Assembly (NCBI GenBank): GCA_036509075.1
Contig: DATCGG010000298.1
Coordinates: forward strand, 1-64,000
DNA: 64,000 nt
Reading direction: 5' to 3'
From: JAJKIV01 sp036509075
GTDB lineage: Bacteria > Gemmatimonadota > Gemmatimonadetes > Gemmatimonadales > Gemmatimonadaceae
Under the pieces are notes generated by a model that had not been told where the DNA came from, ran no database searches, and saw nothing but the letters and a program-made list of their open reading frames with translations. This document shows positions 17,262 to 26,613 of the stretch, one piece after another. Each line of letters opens with the position of its first letter. Position 1 is the stretch's first letter. The position numbers and the translations under genes are program-made.

Positions 17262-18935
17262 CTACGACTCGCCGTCCGCCCGCTGCCCTACTCTGAGGAA
17301 CTGCCCCCAATCGAGCTCCGCCCAGTCCAGCTCCTCTTCCACCCGCTGGAACGCGGCGTCCCCGATCGTGCCGTCGGCGCGCAGTGCTACCAGACGGCGT
17401 CGCTGCGCCTGGGTGGCCGCGCGGATCACCGCGGCATCGGCGTCCTCGGTACCGTCGTCACCGTCCGATTCCACCAGTGCGGTGTCCGCGGGTTCTGCGC
17501 GCGTCGCACCGTTGGCGCCAGCGGTCTCACGCGCCACGTCTTCCTCCGCGCGGCGCAGCTGCAGATCGTAGCGATACCTAACGAGGTTCGCCGTCTCGGC
17601 GCGCGGGCAGGAGGAGGCCGCCGCCACCGCGGCCCGCAGCGTCTCCACCCGCGCGAGGCCAATCTCGCGGTCGACCGCGCCATCGTCCTCGAGCCCGAGG
17701 CGCAGGAGGAGCGGGCGAAGGGTCAGTCCCTGAAGCACCAGCGTCCCGAGCACGACACCGAATGCCGTGACAAGGATGAGATCTCGAAACGGAAACGGCG
17801 TGCCTCCCTCACCACCCGTCGGCAGGGCAAGCGCCGCCGCGAGCGTCACGGTGCCTCGCATGCCGCACCACCCCACCACCGCCGCGCCCCGCGACGTGAG
17901 GGCGACCGCATCCTTTGGCCCTGGCGTCCCGTCGTCGCGAGGTCGGCAGCGCCACCGGCTGAACGCCGCCGCCCCGGTCACCCACACGATGCGGGCAACG
18001 ATCGCCGCGACGGTCACGGCCGCGGCCACTGCCGCATAACGCGCTCCCGTCGCACCGGTCACCCGCTCGCTGATCGACTTGAGCTGGAATCCCACGAGGA
18101 TGAAGGCCAGCACGTTCAGCACGAACACGGCGACTTCCCACACCGCGTACGACGGGATGCGGATCCGCGCCGGAATCAGCTCCGCCGCGCGCCGTGATGT
18201 CGCCATCGCGAACACAACCACGGTGATGATCCCCGACAGGTGAAGCTGCTCGGCAAGAATCCACACCAGGAACGTTCCGCAGAACTGGAATATCACGGCA
18301 GTCGCCACGTCGCTGATCCGAGCGTTCACCGCGATCAGCAGGCGTGCGAGCACGAGGCCCAACGCGAAGCTGCCGAGCGTGACGACGAGCAGCATCGGTA
18401 CCACGGTCCAGCCGGAGATGAAACCAGCGGCGGTGGCGCCGACGGCGAGCCGGTAGACGAGCAGCGCGCTCGCGTCGTTGAACAGACTCTCGCCCTCGAG
18501 GATCACGAGCAGGCGGTGTGGCGGGCGGAGCGCCTTGAGCACCGTCGTCGCGGCGGCCGCGTCCGGCGGCGCCACGATCGCACCTAACGCGATCGCCGCC
18601 GCCCATGGCATCGCTGGCACGAGCGCGTGCGCGACCACCGCCACGACCACGATGGTAAGCGCGACCGCGCCCAGAGCGAGGCTCGCAACGGGGCGCCAGT
18701 TTGCGCGGAGGTCCCGCGGCGACGAGTCGAACGCCGCGTCGAGGAGCACCGGCGCGACGAACAGCGCCAGGGCAAGCTCGGGGTCTAGCACGAGCGTCGG
18801 CACGCCGGGGATGAGGGCGAGCGCGGCACCAGCCAGCGCCACGAGCGCCGGGTACGGTGCACCGATCCGCCGCGCCAACGCGGCGAGCACCGCGCCGCCG
18901 ATCAGCAGTGCGATGACGACCTCGAAGACTCTCAT
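17262..18935 (-). CDS. Na+/H+ antiporter, CPA1 family
   Basis: A 557-residue protein with about twelve membrane helices and a long charged cytoplasmic tail (residues 420-557). Ion-binding CPA1 signatures are GAIVAPPDAAAATTVL near residue 117 and LEGESLFNDASALL near 145, with the conserved Asp residues present. The re-entrant RGTVTLAAALALP lies near 365. It exchanges sodium or potassium for protons across the inner membrane. The Glu/Arg-rich tail may be regulatory. It stands alone on its strand, with a 372-bp gap upstream holding a hairpin. Confidence 0.93.
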   Translation of the reverse strand: MRVFEVVIALLIGGAVLAALARRIGAPYPALVALAGAALALIPGVPTLVLDPELALALFVAPVLLDAAFDSSPRDLRANWRPVASLALGAVALTIVVVAVVAHALVPAMPWAAAIALGAIVAPPDAAAATTVLKALRPPHRLLVILEGESLFNDASALLVYRLAVGATAAGFISGWTVVPMLLVVTLGSFALGLVLARLLIAVNARISDVATAVIFQFCGTFLVWILAEQLHLSGIITVVVFAMATSRRAAELIPARIRIPSYAVWEVAVFVLNVLAFILVGFQLKSISERVTGATGARYAAVAAAVTVAAIVARIVWVTGAAAFSRWRCRPRDDGTPGPKDAVALTSRGAAVVGWCGMRGTVTLAAALALPTGGEGGTPFPFRDLILVTAFGVVLGTLVLQGLTLRPLLLRLGLEDDGAVDREIGLARVETLRAAVAAASSCPRAETANLVRYRYDLQLRRAEEDVARETAGANGATRAEPADTALVESDGDDGTEDADAAVIRAATQAQRRRLVALRADGTIGDAAFQRVEEELDWAELDWGQFLRVGQRADGES

Positions 18936-19307
18936 CGCCCTCCAAGCTCCGGAACAAGTTGAGCGGATGTCAATGAGCGTCGCCGAATCTGGTTAACGCT
19001 CGCAGGTCTCAGTCGCAACTCACCGGAGCAAAACCCGATCGGGATCGTCGTCGCGACGCTGGCATCAAAATGCCGAGAGGTGCGAAACAGCAACCTAACG
19101 CGGATTGAAACCGCTTACGCTGATGTTCGCAGATTTGCTCCGTGCGCAGTGACGCCTCCGACGGCACGTCCGGTCTCTCATCCTTATGTTGTTCAACGGC
19201 CTCGGGAGGCTCTGATCTGGCTTCCCGAGGCATTGCATTTGGGCTCGCCTTCTCCGGTCCCGGCATCTAACGTCGGGGCCGTTCAGTGACCTCTACGCCT
19301 CCGCGGT
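18936..19307. other. Intergenic region with a terminator-like hairpin
   Basis: I see no convincing gene in these 372 bp; a short minus-strand open frame lacks family resemblance. A hairpin with an 11-bp arm (CCTCGGGAGGC at 19200-19210 against GCTTCCCGAGG at 19220-19230, one G-T pair) lies downstream of the DoxX gene. It could end that transcript, though no long T tract follows. One CCTAACG motif lies at 19094-19100. Confidence 0.5.
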
Positions 19308-19802
19308 TCAAAGCCGTTCCGCTGCCACGGCAGGACGACGGTCGCGCGCGGTCCGATCGGCGCTTGAGGCGTGAAGGTGCCGGCGCGAGCGCAGGAGCGC
19401 GTCGAGGCTATACGGTCCGGCGCCTGTGACGAAAAGATAGAGGAACACGAAACAGAAGAGCACAACGTTCTCGCCGCCGTTGAGCACGGGCCAGAAGTTC
19501 CGCGGAAAGTGCGCCTGGAAGTACGCGACCGCCATCTCACCCGAAAGCAGGAATGCCACCGGCCGGGTGAAGAGACCGAGCACGATGAGGATTCCCCCGA
19601 AGACCTCGAGGACGCCGGCGAACCAGAACTGCGAGAAAACCGGCGGGGGCCCGTTCCAGGTCTGGCTGGCGTTCACCAGCAGACCGAACAGTTTCTGCAC
19701 GCCATGCTGAATGAAGAGCGCGCCAGTGATCACACGAAGCAAGGAGTGAATGGCCCCGGACCATCCAGGGCGCTGCGTTTCGTCCATCCGACTGAAGATC
19801 AT
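19308..19802 (-). CDS. DoxX family membrane protein
   Basis: A 164-residue protein with four hydrophobic helices. The DoxX pattern is visible: SLLRVITGALFIQHGVQKL, FAGVLEVFGGILIVLGLFTRPVAFLLSGEM, and AYFQAHFPRNFWPVLNGGENVVLFCFVFLYLF. The C-terminal 25 residues are Arg-rich and cytoplasmic. Bacterial DoxX-like proteins sit in the inner membrane and have been linked to oxidative-stress and quinone-related redox systems, but their activity is poorly defined. It is a single gene here, with no obvious redox partner next to it. Confidence 0.9.
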   Translation of the reverse strand: MIFSRMDETQRPGWSGAIHSLLRVITGALFIQHGVQKLFGLLVNASQTWNGPPPVFSQFWFAGVLEVFGGILIVLGLFTRPVAFLLSGEMAVAYFQAHFPRNFWPVLNGGENVVLFCFVFLYLFVTGAGPYSLDALLRSRRHLHASSADRTARDRRPAVAAERL

Positions 19803-19928
19803 CCGTCCTCCAAACTGGTTTATCGCAACGTCGCGTTACGCGCTGAGCAGCGCTCGACGCCTGGAGGACGCTAATGCCATGCCCCGGGAGCTCGGTACGG
19901 AACATGTTACGAGCTGCACGCTGACGTC

Positions 19929-20939
19929 TCAGATTGCGAGCGCGACCTCGCGCAGGTAGCGAATACTCGCGCCAAGTTGCCCGCGTGGGTCCGCTGCGAG
20001 GTCCTGCTCGACGTAAAAGTGCTCGACGCCATTCTTCTTCGCGTGCCCCAGGATACGCGGCAGCTCGAGGACACCGGCACCCGCTGTCGTCATCAGCGGA
20101 AAGAGACTCATGACGTCCTGCATGTCGCCTCCGCGTGTGAAACGTCCGATGCGCGACATGTCCTTCACGTGCATGAGGCGGTAGAGACGCGGGTACGCGT
20201 CGAGCAGCTCCACCGGGTCCGCGCCGCCTGCCACCGTCCAGAAGATGTCCATCTCGAGCGCCACGACTGTGGGATCGAGCCGGTCGAACACCACGCGCGC
20301 TGGAATCTGTCCCTCGACAGGCGTTAGGCCATAGCCGTGGTTGTGGTACAGAACCTTGAACCCCATCGGCTTCGCCCGCTGGCCAATGGCGTTCAGCTCA
20401 TCGGCCATGCGCCGGTAGTCGTCGAGCGTGCGCCGGCGATCCTGCGGAATGGAGGCGATGCCGGCATAACGCCATCCAATCTCGTGAGCCGCCTCGCCAA
20501 TCTGCTCCGTCCGATCGCGCAGCGTGTCGAGGTCGACGTGCATGGACGGTGACGTGAGCCGGTGACGGTCGAGGCTTTCACGCACCTGCCGCGCGGTACG
20601 CCCAAAGAACCCGCTTCCGGTGAAGCCAAGCGTCTTCGCCGTCTCCGCCCAACCGGCCTTCGCCGCGTCGGTGCTGAACGGGTATGGGCCGAAGAGCTCG
20701 ACCTCCTTGTAGCCGAGACCGGAGAGCATGCCAAGCGTGCCGTCGAAGTCCTGTTCGAGCGACTTCGGAAGCGTGAATAGCCCCACGCCGAGTGGCCCGA
20801 GCCGATCGTCACGCAAGGCGACGGGAGCCGGGTGAGGCACCGCACCTGGATCCATGGCGGGACTGGCGCTGCGGCACCCGACCGCGAACGCCGCTGCCGC
20901 CCCACCCGCTGTAACGAGGAACTCACGTCTGTTCGGCAT
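19929..20939 (-). CDS. Tat-exported sugar phosphate isomerase/epimerase-like TIM barrel
   Basis: A 336-residue protein starting MPNRREFLVTAGG. The NRREFL signal matches a Tat motif and is followed by a lipobox-like AVGC near residue 22, so it may be a folded, lipid-anchored periplasmic protein. The barrel shows GYKEVELFGPYPF, MHVDLDTLRD, KVLYHNHGYGL, ALEMDIFW and MHVKDMSR, the usual metal-binding Glu, His, Asp and His region of xylose-isomerase-like proteins. Such Tat-exported members are common in soil bacteria and of unknown substrate. It is divergent from the flavin monooxygenase. Confidence 0.88.
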   Translation of the reverse strand: MPNRREFLVTAGGAAAAFAVGCRSASPAMDPGAVPHPAPVALRDDRLGPLGVGLFTLPKSLEQDFDGTLGMLSGLGYKEVELFGPYPFSTDAAKAGWAETAKTLGFTGSGFFGRTARQVRESLDRHRLTSPSMHVDLDTLRDRTEQIGEAAHEIGWRYAGIASIPQDRRRTLDDYRRMADELNAIGQRAKPMGFKVLYHNHGYGLTPVEGQIPARVVFDRLDPTVVALEMDIFWTVAGGADPVELLDAYPRLYRLMHVKDMSRIGRFTRGGDMQDVMSLFPLMTTAGAGVLELPRILGHAKKNGVEHFYVEQDLAADPRGQLGASIRYLREVALAI

Positions 20940-21073
20940 GGTCTCTTCCTCTGTCGCGGTGAACGGGAGAGTGCTCGTGCGAGCAAGCACGAGCTGTGCC
21001 GATTGCGCGAATCGACGGATGATCCGCCAGCCAGACGATATGATTCGCGTCGGACCAACCGAGGAATCGCTCC

Positions 21074-22171
21074 GTGGACGACGCTGCCGCAACGGGCGTC
21101 CGCCTGAAAACCGACATCGTCGTCATCGGCGCCGGCCAGGCCGGGCTGTCCTCGGCCTATCATCTGAAGCGCCGCGGACTCCCGCCGATCCGCGGCTTCG
21201 TGGTCCTCGACCAGTCGCCTAACGCCGGCGGGGCGTGGCAGTTCCGTTGGCCGTCACTGACACTGAGCACGGTCAATCGGATTCACGATCTTCCGGGAAT
21301 GCCCTTCGCCGACGCGGTGGACACCTCCGCCACCGAGGTCCAGGCGGCCGTCGCCGTGCCGATGTACTACGCCGCGTACGAGAGGGCGTTCGAGCTGCCC
21401 GTCTATCGACCCGTGAAGGTGATCGTCGTGTGCGATCGCAGCGGCCGACTCAACGTCGAAACGGACCGCATCGACGTTGCGGCCCGGGGAATCATCAACG
21501 CCACCGGAACATGGGAGACGCCGTACATCCCTGAGTACCCGGGAGCCGAGCGGTTCAAGGGACGCCAGCTCCACACTCGCGACTACCGTGGCGCTGACGA
21601 GTTCTCGGGCAAGCACGTCATCATTGTCGGCGGCGGCATCTCCGCCATCCAGCTGCTGGATGAAATCTCGCGCGTCACCACGACAACCTGGGTCACACGT
21701 CGCCCGCCGGAGTTTCGCACCGGCCCGTTCGATGAAGCGGCTGGCCGGGCAGCCGTAGCCCTCGTTGAAGATCGCGTGCGCCGGGGGCTGCCGCCGAGCT
21801 CCGTCGTGTCGGTCACCGGCCTGCCAGTCACGCCGGCCATCGAGGCGATGCGTGCGCGCGGCGTGCTCGAGCGAATGCCGATGTTCAGCGAGATCACCGA
21901 GGACGGCATTCGGTGGGCCGATGGCGCATTCATCCGAGCCGATGTCATCCTCTGGTGCACGGGCTTCCGCAGCTCGCTCGACCACCTCGCGCCACTCGTG
22001 CTGCGCGAGCCTAACGGGGGAATCGTCATGACGGGTCGTCTGGCGACTCAGGTCGCGAAGGACCCGCGCATCCACCTCGTTGGGTACGGCCCCTCGGCCT
22101 CAACGATCGGCGCGAATCGCGCGGGAGGGGCGGCGGCGGCCGAGTTGATGACGTACCTCGGATTGGCCTGA
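21074..22171 (+). CDS. Flavin-containing monooxygenase-like FAD/NAD(P) oxidoreductase
   Basis: A 365-residue protein starting at GTG 21074. The FAD-binding Rossmann motif is VVIGAGQAGLSSAYHL (residues 15-30), and the NADPH motif is VIIVGGGISAIQLL near 180. ATG-type motifs occur as INATGTWETP and LWCTGFRSS. The FMO fingerprint Phe-x-Gly is only partly recognisable. Such CzcO/TrkA-like oxidoreductases hydroxylate small molecules or act as NAD(P)H-linked flavoproteins. It starts 134 bp from the divergent isomerase. Confidence 0.87.
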   Translation: MDDAAATGVRLKTDIVVIGAGQAGLSSAYHLKRRGLPPIRGFVVLDQSPNAGGAWQFRWPSLTLSTVNRIHDLPGMPFADAVDTSATEVQAAVAVPMYYAAYERAFELPVYRPVKVIVVCDRSGRLNVETDRIDVAARGIINATGTWETPYIPEYPGAERFKGRQLHTRDYRGADEFSGKHVIIVGGGISAIQLLDEISRVTTTTWVTRRPPEFRTGPFDEAAGRAAVALVEDRVRRGLPPSSVVSVTGLPVTPAIEAMRARGVLERMPMFSEITEDGIRWADGAFIRADVILWCTGFRSSLDHLAPLVLREPNGGIVMTGRLATQVAKDPRIHLVGYGPSASTIGANRAGGAAAAELMTYLGLA

Positions 22172-22298
22172 TCGGAGCGCGCGCACGGGCGAGCCCGCGA
22201 GCAACCCGCGGCCCGCCGTACATACGGGAGTTAGGTTCGCGCGCTGATACTGAGGCGCTAATGAGATCGTCAACTAGTGTCTCAACGCTTCAGCTTCG

Positions 22299-23300
22299 AT
22301 GAATATTGATGACGCGATCCGGCGCCTGGCGCTGGTTGTGGGCCTCGCCGCTACGATTCCGCTGCGTTCGGGGGATCTGCGGTCGCACCCGTTTCCCGTC
22401 GCCAATTACCGATCCGCGATCGACCAGGTAGAACGCCGCCAGGCGGCGGACGACCGTGTGGTCGCGCCGGGTGGCCGCACCGTCCTGCTGACGCACGGGG
22501 TACGGACCCCGCGCGTCGACGTGTTGCTGCATGGCTTTACCGACTCTCCCAGCCAATTCACCGAGCTCGCCGACTCGCTCTATCAGCGGGGCGACAACGT
22601 CTACGTGCCGCGGCTGCCGCACCACGCCGAGCGTTCCGGCGACGCGCGTGCGCTCGCCGGGATGACGGCCGTCCAGCTCCGACAGACGGCAGACTCCGCC
22701 GCGGACGTCGCTACCGCCCTGGGTGACACTGTCGTCGTCGTGGGGCTCAGCGTCGGCGGAACAATGGCCGCCTGGATGGGGCAACATCGGCCGGAAGTGC
22801 GGCGCGTCGTGATGATCGCCCCAGCCTTCGAGGCGGGACGCGTGCCGTCGCGCCTCGAGGGCCTCCTCATCAACCTGACGGAGCGCCTGCCTAACGTCAC
22901 TCGACGTTCGGCGCCTGACTCCGCCCGCCCCGATCGCAACCCTGGATTCGCGACGCACGCGTTGGCCGAGGTCCTGCGACTTGGCAAAGCCGTGGAGAAG
23001 ACCGCCGACCGGGCGCCACCCAAGGCGGCCGAGTTCGCGTTCATGCTCAACGACCTCGATCGCACGGTGAGCATGGCGGGATCGCTGAAAGTGGCAAAGG
23101 AATGGGACGCGCACGGCGCTCGGGTATCCGTCTATGCGTTCCCCGCGTCCCTTGGCCTGCCTCACAATGTGCTCGACGGACGCGAGCCAGGCGGTCAGCC
23201 GGCGCTCGTCCTCACTGAGGTCATTGCGCTCACCGAGGGAGAGTCGCCACGCGGGCCGCTTCAGGAGCGCTCGCTGCACGTCACGGCGAAATACCCCTGA
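22299..23300 (+). CDS. Alpha/beta-fold carboxylesterase/lipase
   Basis: A 333-residue hydrolase with an N-terminal hydrophobic stretch that may be a signal anchor. The oxyanion region reads DVLLHGFTDSPSQF. The nucleophile elbow is VVGLSVGGTMAAW (Ser near residue 149). A late His is in GLPHNVLDGREPG. The length and HGFTDSP motif resemble monoacylglycerol-lipase or Est30-type carboxylesterases. A 329-codon minus-strand frame mirrors it but looks like a shadow. Its last 20 bp overlap the end of chrA on the other strand. Confidence 0.82.
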   Translation: MNIDDAIRRLALVVGLAATIPLRSGDLRSHPFPVANYRSAIDQVERRQAADDRVVAPGGRTVLLTHGVRTPRVDVLLHGFTDSPSQFTELADSLYQRGDNVYVPRLPHHAERSGDARALAGMTAVQLRQTADSAADVATALGDTVVVVGLSVGGTMAAWMGQHRPEVRRVVMIAPAFEAGRVPSRLEGLLINLTERLPNVTRRSAPDSARPDRNPGFATHALAEVLRLGKAVEKTADRAPPKAAEFAFMLNDLDRTVSMAGSLKVAKEWDAHGARVSVYAFPASLGLPHNVLDGREPGGQPALVLTEVIALTEGESPRGPLQERSLHVTAKYP

Positions 23301-24441
23301 TCAACAGCCCGATGGCGCCCGCGCCGACAATGATGAGTGGCTCGGGAATGCGCCTCGTTTTGGCGAGAACCGCGAAGACGCCGCCGCAGATCAGAATGGC
23401 CCCGACGTCCGTGATCGCGCGTCGGCCCAGAACGATTGCCGCGCCGCCGATCGCGCCTGTTGCCGCTGCAGTCACGCCCTCGACGAATGCGTGGACCTGG
23501 CGATTCTTCGCGAACCGCCGGAAGTAGGGCGCGGGCAGTATCACGAACAGGTAGACGGGCAGGAAAACACCCGCCGCTGCCACGGTGGCGCCGAGCGTTC
23601 CGGCGGCCAGATAGCCGATGAATGCCACGGTGATCACGACCGGCCCCGGCGTGATCATTGAAACGGCGATCGCGTCGAGAAACTGCCGCTCGCTCAACCA
23701 GTGGAACTGCTGAACCGCGCCACCGTGAAGGAACGGGACGATCGCGAGGCCGCTCCCGAACACCACCGCCCCGGCCTTGGCGAAGAACCAGAAGATCGTC
23801 ACGAGACTCGTTGCGCCGTCGACCACCACCGGCGCCGCCGTGCCGATCGATGCGACGCCGGGCCAGGAAAGCATCAGGGCGCCAGCGCCTAACGCGTCAC
23901 GCGCGCGCGCCCGAGCCGCGACCGTGAGCAGCCCTGCTCCGATGAACAGGGGAAAGAACTCCGTCTCCGTCCAGGCGGTGATGGCGGCGCTGACCACGCA
24001 GATCGCCCACAGCAGGCGGTCTCCGCCGAGCGTCAGTCGTGCAAGCTTGATGGTCGCGCGGACGATGACGGCGATGACGGCGGCGCCGACGCCGTAAAAC
24101 GCCCCGAGCATCCACGGCAATCCGCCGAACCTCACGTACAGCGCCGAGAGCGCGAGGACCATGAGGAACGACGGCGCGATGAACGCGACGGCTACCAGCG
24201 TTGCGCCAATGACTCCGGCGCGCGACCAACCCAGATAGATCGCCAACTGCGCGGCGAGCGGCCCCGGCGCGAGCTGGGCGAGCGCCAGGCCTTCCTTATA
24301 GTCCTGCTCGGAGATCCAGCGACGATGCTCGACGAGGTCTCGCTGCATGTAGCCGGCGAGCGCGATCGGTCCGCCAAAACCAACGGTGCCCAATCTCAGG
24401 AAGTACGCGACGAGCGAGCGCAGCGTACCTGGCTCGGTCAT
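23281..24441 (-). CDS. chrA: Chromate transporter ChrA
   Basis: A 386-residue CHR-superfamily protein with two tandem halves, the long-chain type. The first half shows LRLGTVGFGGPIALAGYM and LALAQLAPGPLAAQLAIYLGW. The second repeats the pattern with FAKAGAVVFGSGLAIVPFL and AVSMITPGPVVITVAFIGYLAAG. Twin PGP motifs and GFGGP/FGSG motifs are hallmarks. ChrA exports chromate across the inner membrane. Its ATG overlaps the chrB stop by 4 bp, so the two are translated together. It is last in an OCD-chrB-chrA unit. Confidence 0.96.
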   Translation of the reverse strand: MTEPGTLRSLVAYFLRLGTVGFGGPIALAGYMQRDLVEHRRWISEQDYKEGLALAQLAPGPLAAQLAIYLGWSRAGVIGATLVAVAFIAPSFLMVLALSALYVRFGGLPWMLGAFYGVGAAVIAVIVRATIKLARLTLGGDRLLWAICVVSAAITAWTETEFFPLFIGAGLLTVAARARARDALGAGALMLSWPGVASIGTAAPVVVDGATSLVTIFWFFAKAGAVVFGSGLAIVPFLHGGAVQQFHWLSERQFLDAIAVSMITPGPVVITVAFIGYLAAGTLGATVAAAGVFLPVYLFVILPAPYFRRFAKNRQVHAFVEGVTAAATGAIGGAAIVLGRRAITDVGAILICGGVFAVLAKTRRIPEPLIIVGAGAIGLLIRGISP

Positions 24442-25439
24442 TCGCCGGCGGGGTCGCCGGACGGCGCACCTCGCGCCGACGCGTAGAGCGCGGCGAACAA
24501 GGCCCCCCCGTGCTCGATCCGCTCATCGTCGTTGGGGGTGTTGCGGGCGATCCCGGTAAGCAACGTCTCGACGCCGGGCGTGTCCGGCCGCTCGTACTTC
24601 GCGTCCTTCATGTCGATGTCATGCACCACTTCGGCAATCGCAGTCAGGGCCGGATCGTTCTCGAGTCCGAACCGATACAGCAGCGCCTCGAACGTGCAGC
24701 GATCACCCTCGTGCGTGAACTCGCCGTCGAACATGTCGAAGCGGAGCTCACCGGGCATCGGCCGGTAGGTCTCCGGGTCGACGAAGCGGAATCGGGCATC
24801 GGGGTCGATGAACCGGCGGATGAGCCAGGCGCTCGCCATCCGGTCGACGAATGCGCCTTTGCGGGTGACCCAGGTTCGCGCCCGGTACTTTCCGCGGTCG
24901 ACGCGCGATGCGGCCATCGCCTGCGTAACGTTTGCCGGAGCCAGCTTCATCTCGACGGCGTTCAGCGCCTTGTCGGCCACTGAACGTCCCGCCGCCTCGA
25001 AGAAGTCGATGGCGGCCACCGCGGCGAACCGCTTTCGCAGTCGGTTGACGTCGTCCTCGCCACGCGCCGGCGCAGTATCACGACCGCGTGTCCGCGCTGG
25101 AGGCTGCAGCGCGCGAGCGGCTCGGGCGATCTCGTCGTAGTCGGCATCGCGTGCCGCACGAAACGCATCACGGAGCTGCTCATCGGTGAGGCCATCGATG
25201 AAGGCCGCGCGGCACACCGATGCATCTCCACCGCCGTCAACGATCTCACGGCGAATCCACTGAAAGTCCTCGACGGACTGGTCGCCGTCCGGAAGCACGT
25301 ACACCGAGTTCTTCACGGCGATCGCACCCACGCGCTGCAGGCGACGGCCGATCTTGACCCGCAAATAATCCGGCTTCGGCGGAATCTGGTGGATGAGGAG
25401 GACCCATCCCGCCACACTCGACTCTCGGGGTTGGCTCAT
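24438..25439 (-). CDS. chrB: Chromate resistance protein ChrB
   Basis: A 333-residue protein with both ChrB parts. The N-terminal domain (residues 10-110) carries WVLLIHQIPPKPDYLRVKIGRRL and AVKNSVYVLP. The C-terminal domain (residues 180-320) carries RTWVTRKGAFVDRMASAWLIRRFIDPDARF and EGDRCTFEALLYRFGL. ChrB acts as a chromate-responsive regulator of chr operons in Ochrobactrum tritici and is widely linked to chrA. It overlaps chrA and the upstream ornithine-cyclodeaminase-like gene by 4 bp each, giving a tightly coupled three-gene unit. Confidence 0.95.
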   Translation of the reverse strand: MSQPRESSVAGWVLLIHQIPPKPDYLRVKIGRRLQRVGAIAVKNSVYVLPDGDQSVEDFQWIRREIVDGGGDASVCRAAFIDGLTDEQLRDAFRAARDADYDEIARAARALQPPARTRGRDTAPARGEDDVNRLRKRFAAVAAIDFFEAAGRSVADKALNAVEMKLAPANVTQAMAASRVDRGKYRARTWVTRKGAFVDRMASAWLIRRFIDPDARFRFVDPETYRPMPGELRFDMFDGEFTHEGDRCTFEALLYRFGLENDPALTAIAEVVHDIDMKDAKYERPDTPGVETLLTGIARNTPNDDERIEHGGALFAALYASARGAPSGDPAGE

Positions 25440-26479
25440 CGGTGCGCGACGGCGTGAACGTTAGGCGCTGCCGAGCCCGTAAGGTCGACGTACATCCCGA
25501 CGCCAGTCGCGACGGCGCGCTGGTACACGAGTTGAGCGGCGGCCACGTCCTGAAGCGCCGTGCCCGTGCTATCGAACACGATGATCTCCTCGTCGCGCTG
25601 GCGGCCTGGTCGCCTGCCGGACACCACATCCGCCAACTCGGCGTGCACGTCTTCCCGTCGCATCACCCCCAGCTCGAGCGCGTGATGCAGGTCGCCAATT
25701 GCCGCGCACTGGTCGAGCACGTCCGTCACCACGGTGCTTTCCGCGAGCAGCGCCGGCTCTATTTCCTGCTTCTCCTCGTTGTCCGCGCCAACCGCCAACA
25801 CCAGCGAGCCGGGAGCGACGTGGTCGCGCCCGACGAACCACCGGCGCGACGTCGTGCACGTCACCCAGATGTCGCTGCGACGCGTTTCGGTGCCGAGCTC
25901 GCGCACGGGAGTGACGGCGACATCGAGCTCGTCAGAAAGCTCCTGCGCGCAGCGCTCGGCCTTCGCGAAATCCGTATCGAACGCGAGCACCCGCCTGATC
26001 GGCCGCACGCGCGTCAGGGCTCGGATCTGACTCCTGCCCTGCTCGCCGCATCCGCATACCGTGGCGGTCGCGGCGTCCCCGCGAGCGAGATGGCGCGCCG
26101 CGACGGCGCTTGCGGCGGCCGTGCGGATACTCGTGATCTCGATGGAGTCGAGAATGGCGAACGGCCTGCCGTTGATCGCGTCGTACATGACGATGACGCC
26201 TTGAATCGTCGGCAGGCCAAATCGCGACGGGTTGCCGGGGAAGTTGGCGTTGACCTTGGCGACGAACACCGATTGGCGATCGGTCACGAGCCCCGCGGTC
26301 TTCACGTGGAATCCACCGCCGGGCACGTGCGAACCGAGGATACCGGGTGAGATCGAGCGGCGGAGCGCGTGGTCCCGGAACGCATTCTCCACGGCGTCGA
26401 TGCATTCGTCCATCGACATCAGGCGGCGGACGTCGTGGCGAGAGAGGACGAGCGTGTCGCGGGCGAGCGTTTCGGTCAT
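25436..26479 (-). CDS. Ornithine cyclodeaminase / mu-crystallin family protein
   Basis: A 347-residue protein starting MTETLARDTL; an in-frame Met 12 codons upstream is an alternative. The N-terminal part has SRHDVRRLMSMDECIDAVENAF and KVNANFPGNPSRFGLPTIQGV. The NAD-binding domain has ATVCGCGEQGRSQIRAL, and GADNEEKQEIEP follows. Relatives include ornithine cyclodeaminase, alanine dehydrogenase of archaeal type, and ketimine reductases. It is the first gene of the chr unit and overlaps chrB by 4 bp. That is an unusual partner for chromate genes, and its substrate is unknown. Confidence 0.9.
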   Translation of the reverse strand: MTETLARDTLVLSRHDVRRLMSMDECIDAVENAFRDHALRRSISPGILGSHVPGGGFHVKTAGLVTDRQSVFVAKVNANFPGNPSRFGLPTIQGVIVMYDAINGRPFAILDSIEITSIRTAAASAVAARHLARGDAATATVCGCGEQGRSQIRALTRVRPIRRVLAFDTDFAKAERCAQELSDELDVAVTPVRELGTETRRSDIWVTCTTSRRWFVGRDHVAPGSLVLAVGADNEEKQEIEPALLAESTVVTDVLDQCAAIGDLHHALELGVMRREDVHAELADVVSGRRPGRQRDEEIIVFDSTGTALQDVAAAQLVYQRAVATGVGMYVDLTGSAAPNVHAVAHR

Positions 26480-26520
26480 GGGCCGTGCGGATCGGTGGCG
26501 GATCCCAGCGGACATGTTAG

Positions 26521-26584
26521 TATCACAACTGAATCATCGCTAGTCTCGGGTCGCCAGGCACAGATTGGCATATCAGTTGAATCA
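26521..26584. promoter_or_regulatory. Candidate operator pair between the chr unit and the DUF1259 gene
   Basis: Two related sites, CAACTGAATCA (26526-26536) and CAGTTGAATCA (26574-26584), flank the middle of the divergent intergenic region. Their cores CAACTGA and TCAGTTG are inverse complements 40 bp apart. The minus strand also holds a plausible -10 box, TACTAA, reading toward the chr unit. A ChrB-type regulator acting on both directions would fit. Confidence 0.4.
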
Positions 26585-26613
26585 CGCATACCGGTTCGCG
26601 GCGAGGAGGGCGA

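Noticed and set aside
19009..19266. 85-codon minus-strand open frame in the antiporter-DoxX gap
   Set aside because: No ribosome site, no recognisable family, and it spans the terminator-like hairpin.
22290..23279. Long minus-strand open frame (329 codons) opposite the lipase gene
   Set aside because: It is rich in Arg and His with no motif, while the plus strand carries a complete hydrolase triad. It is a high-G+C shadow.
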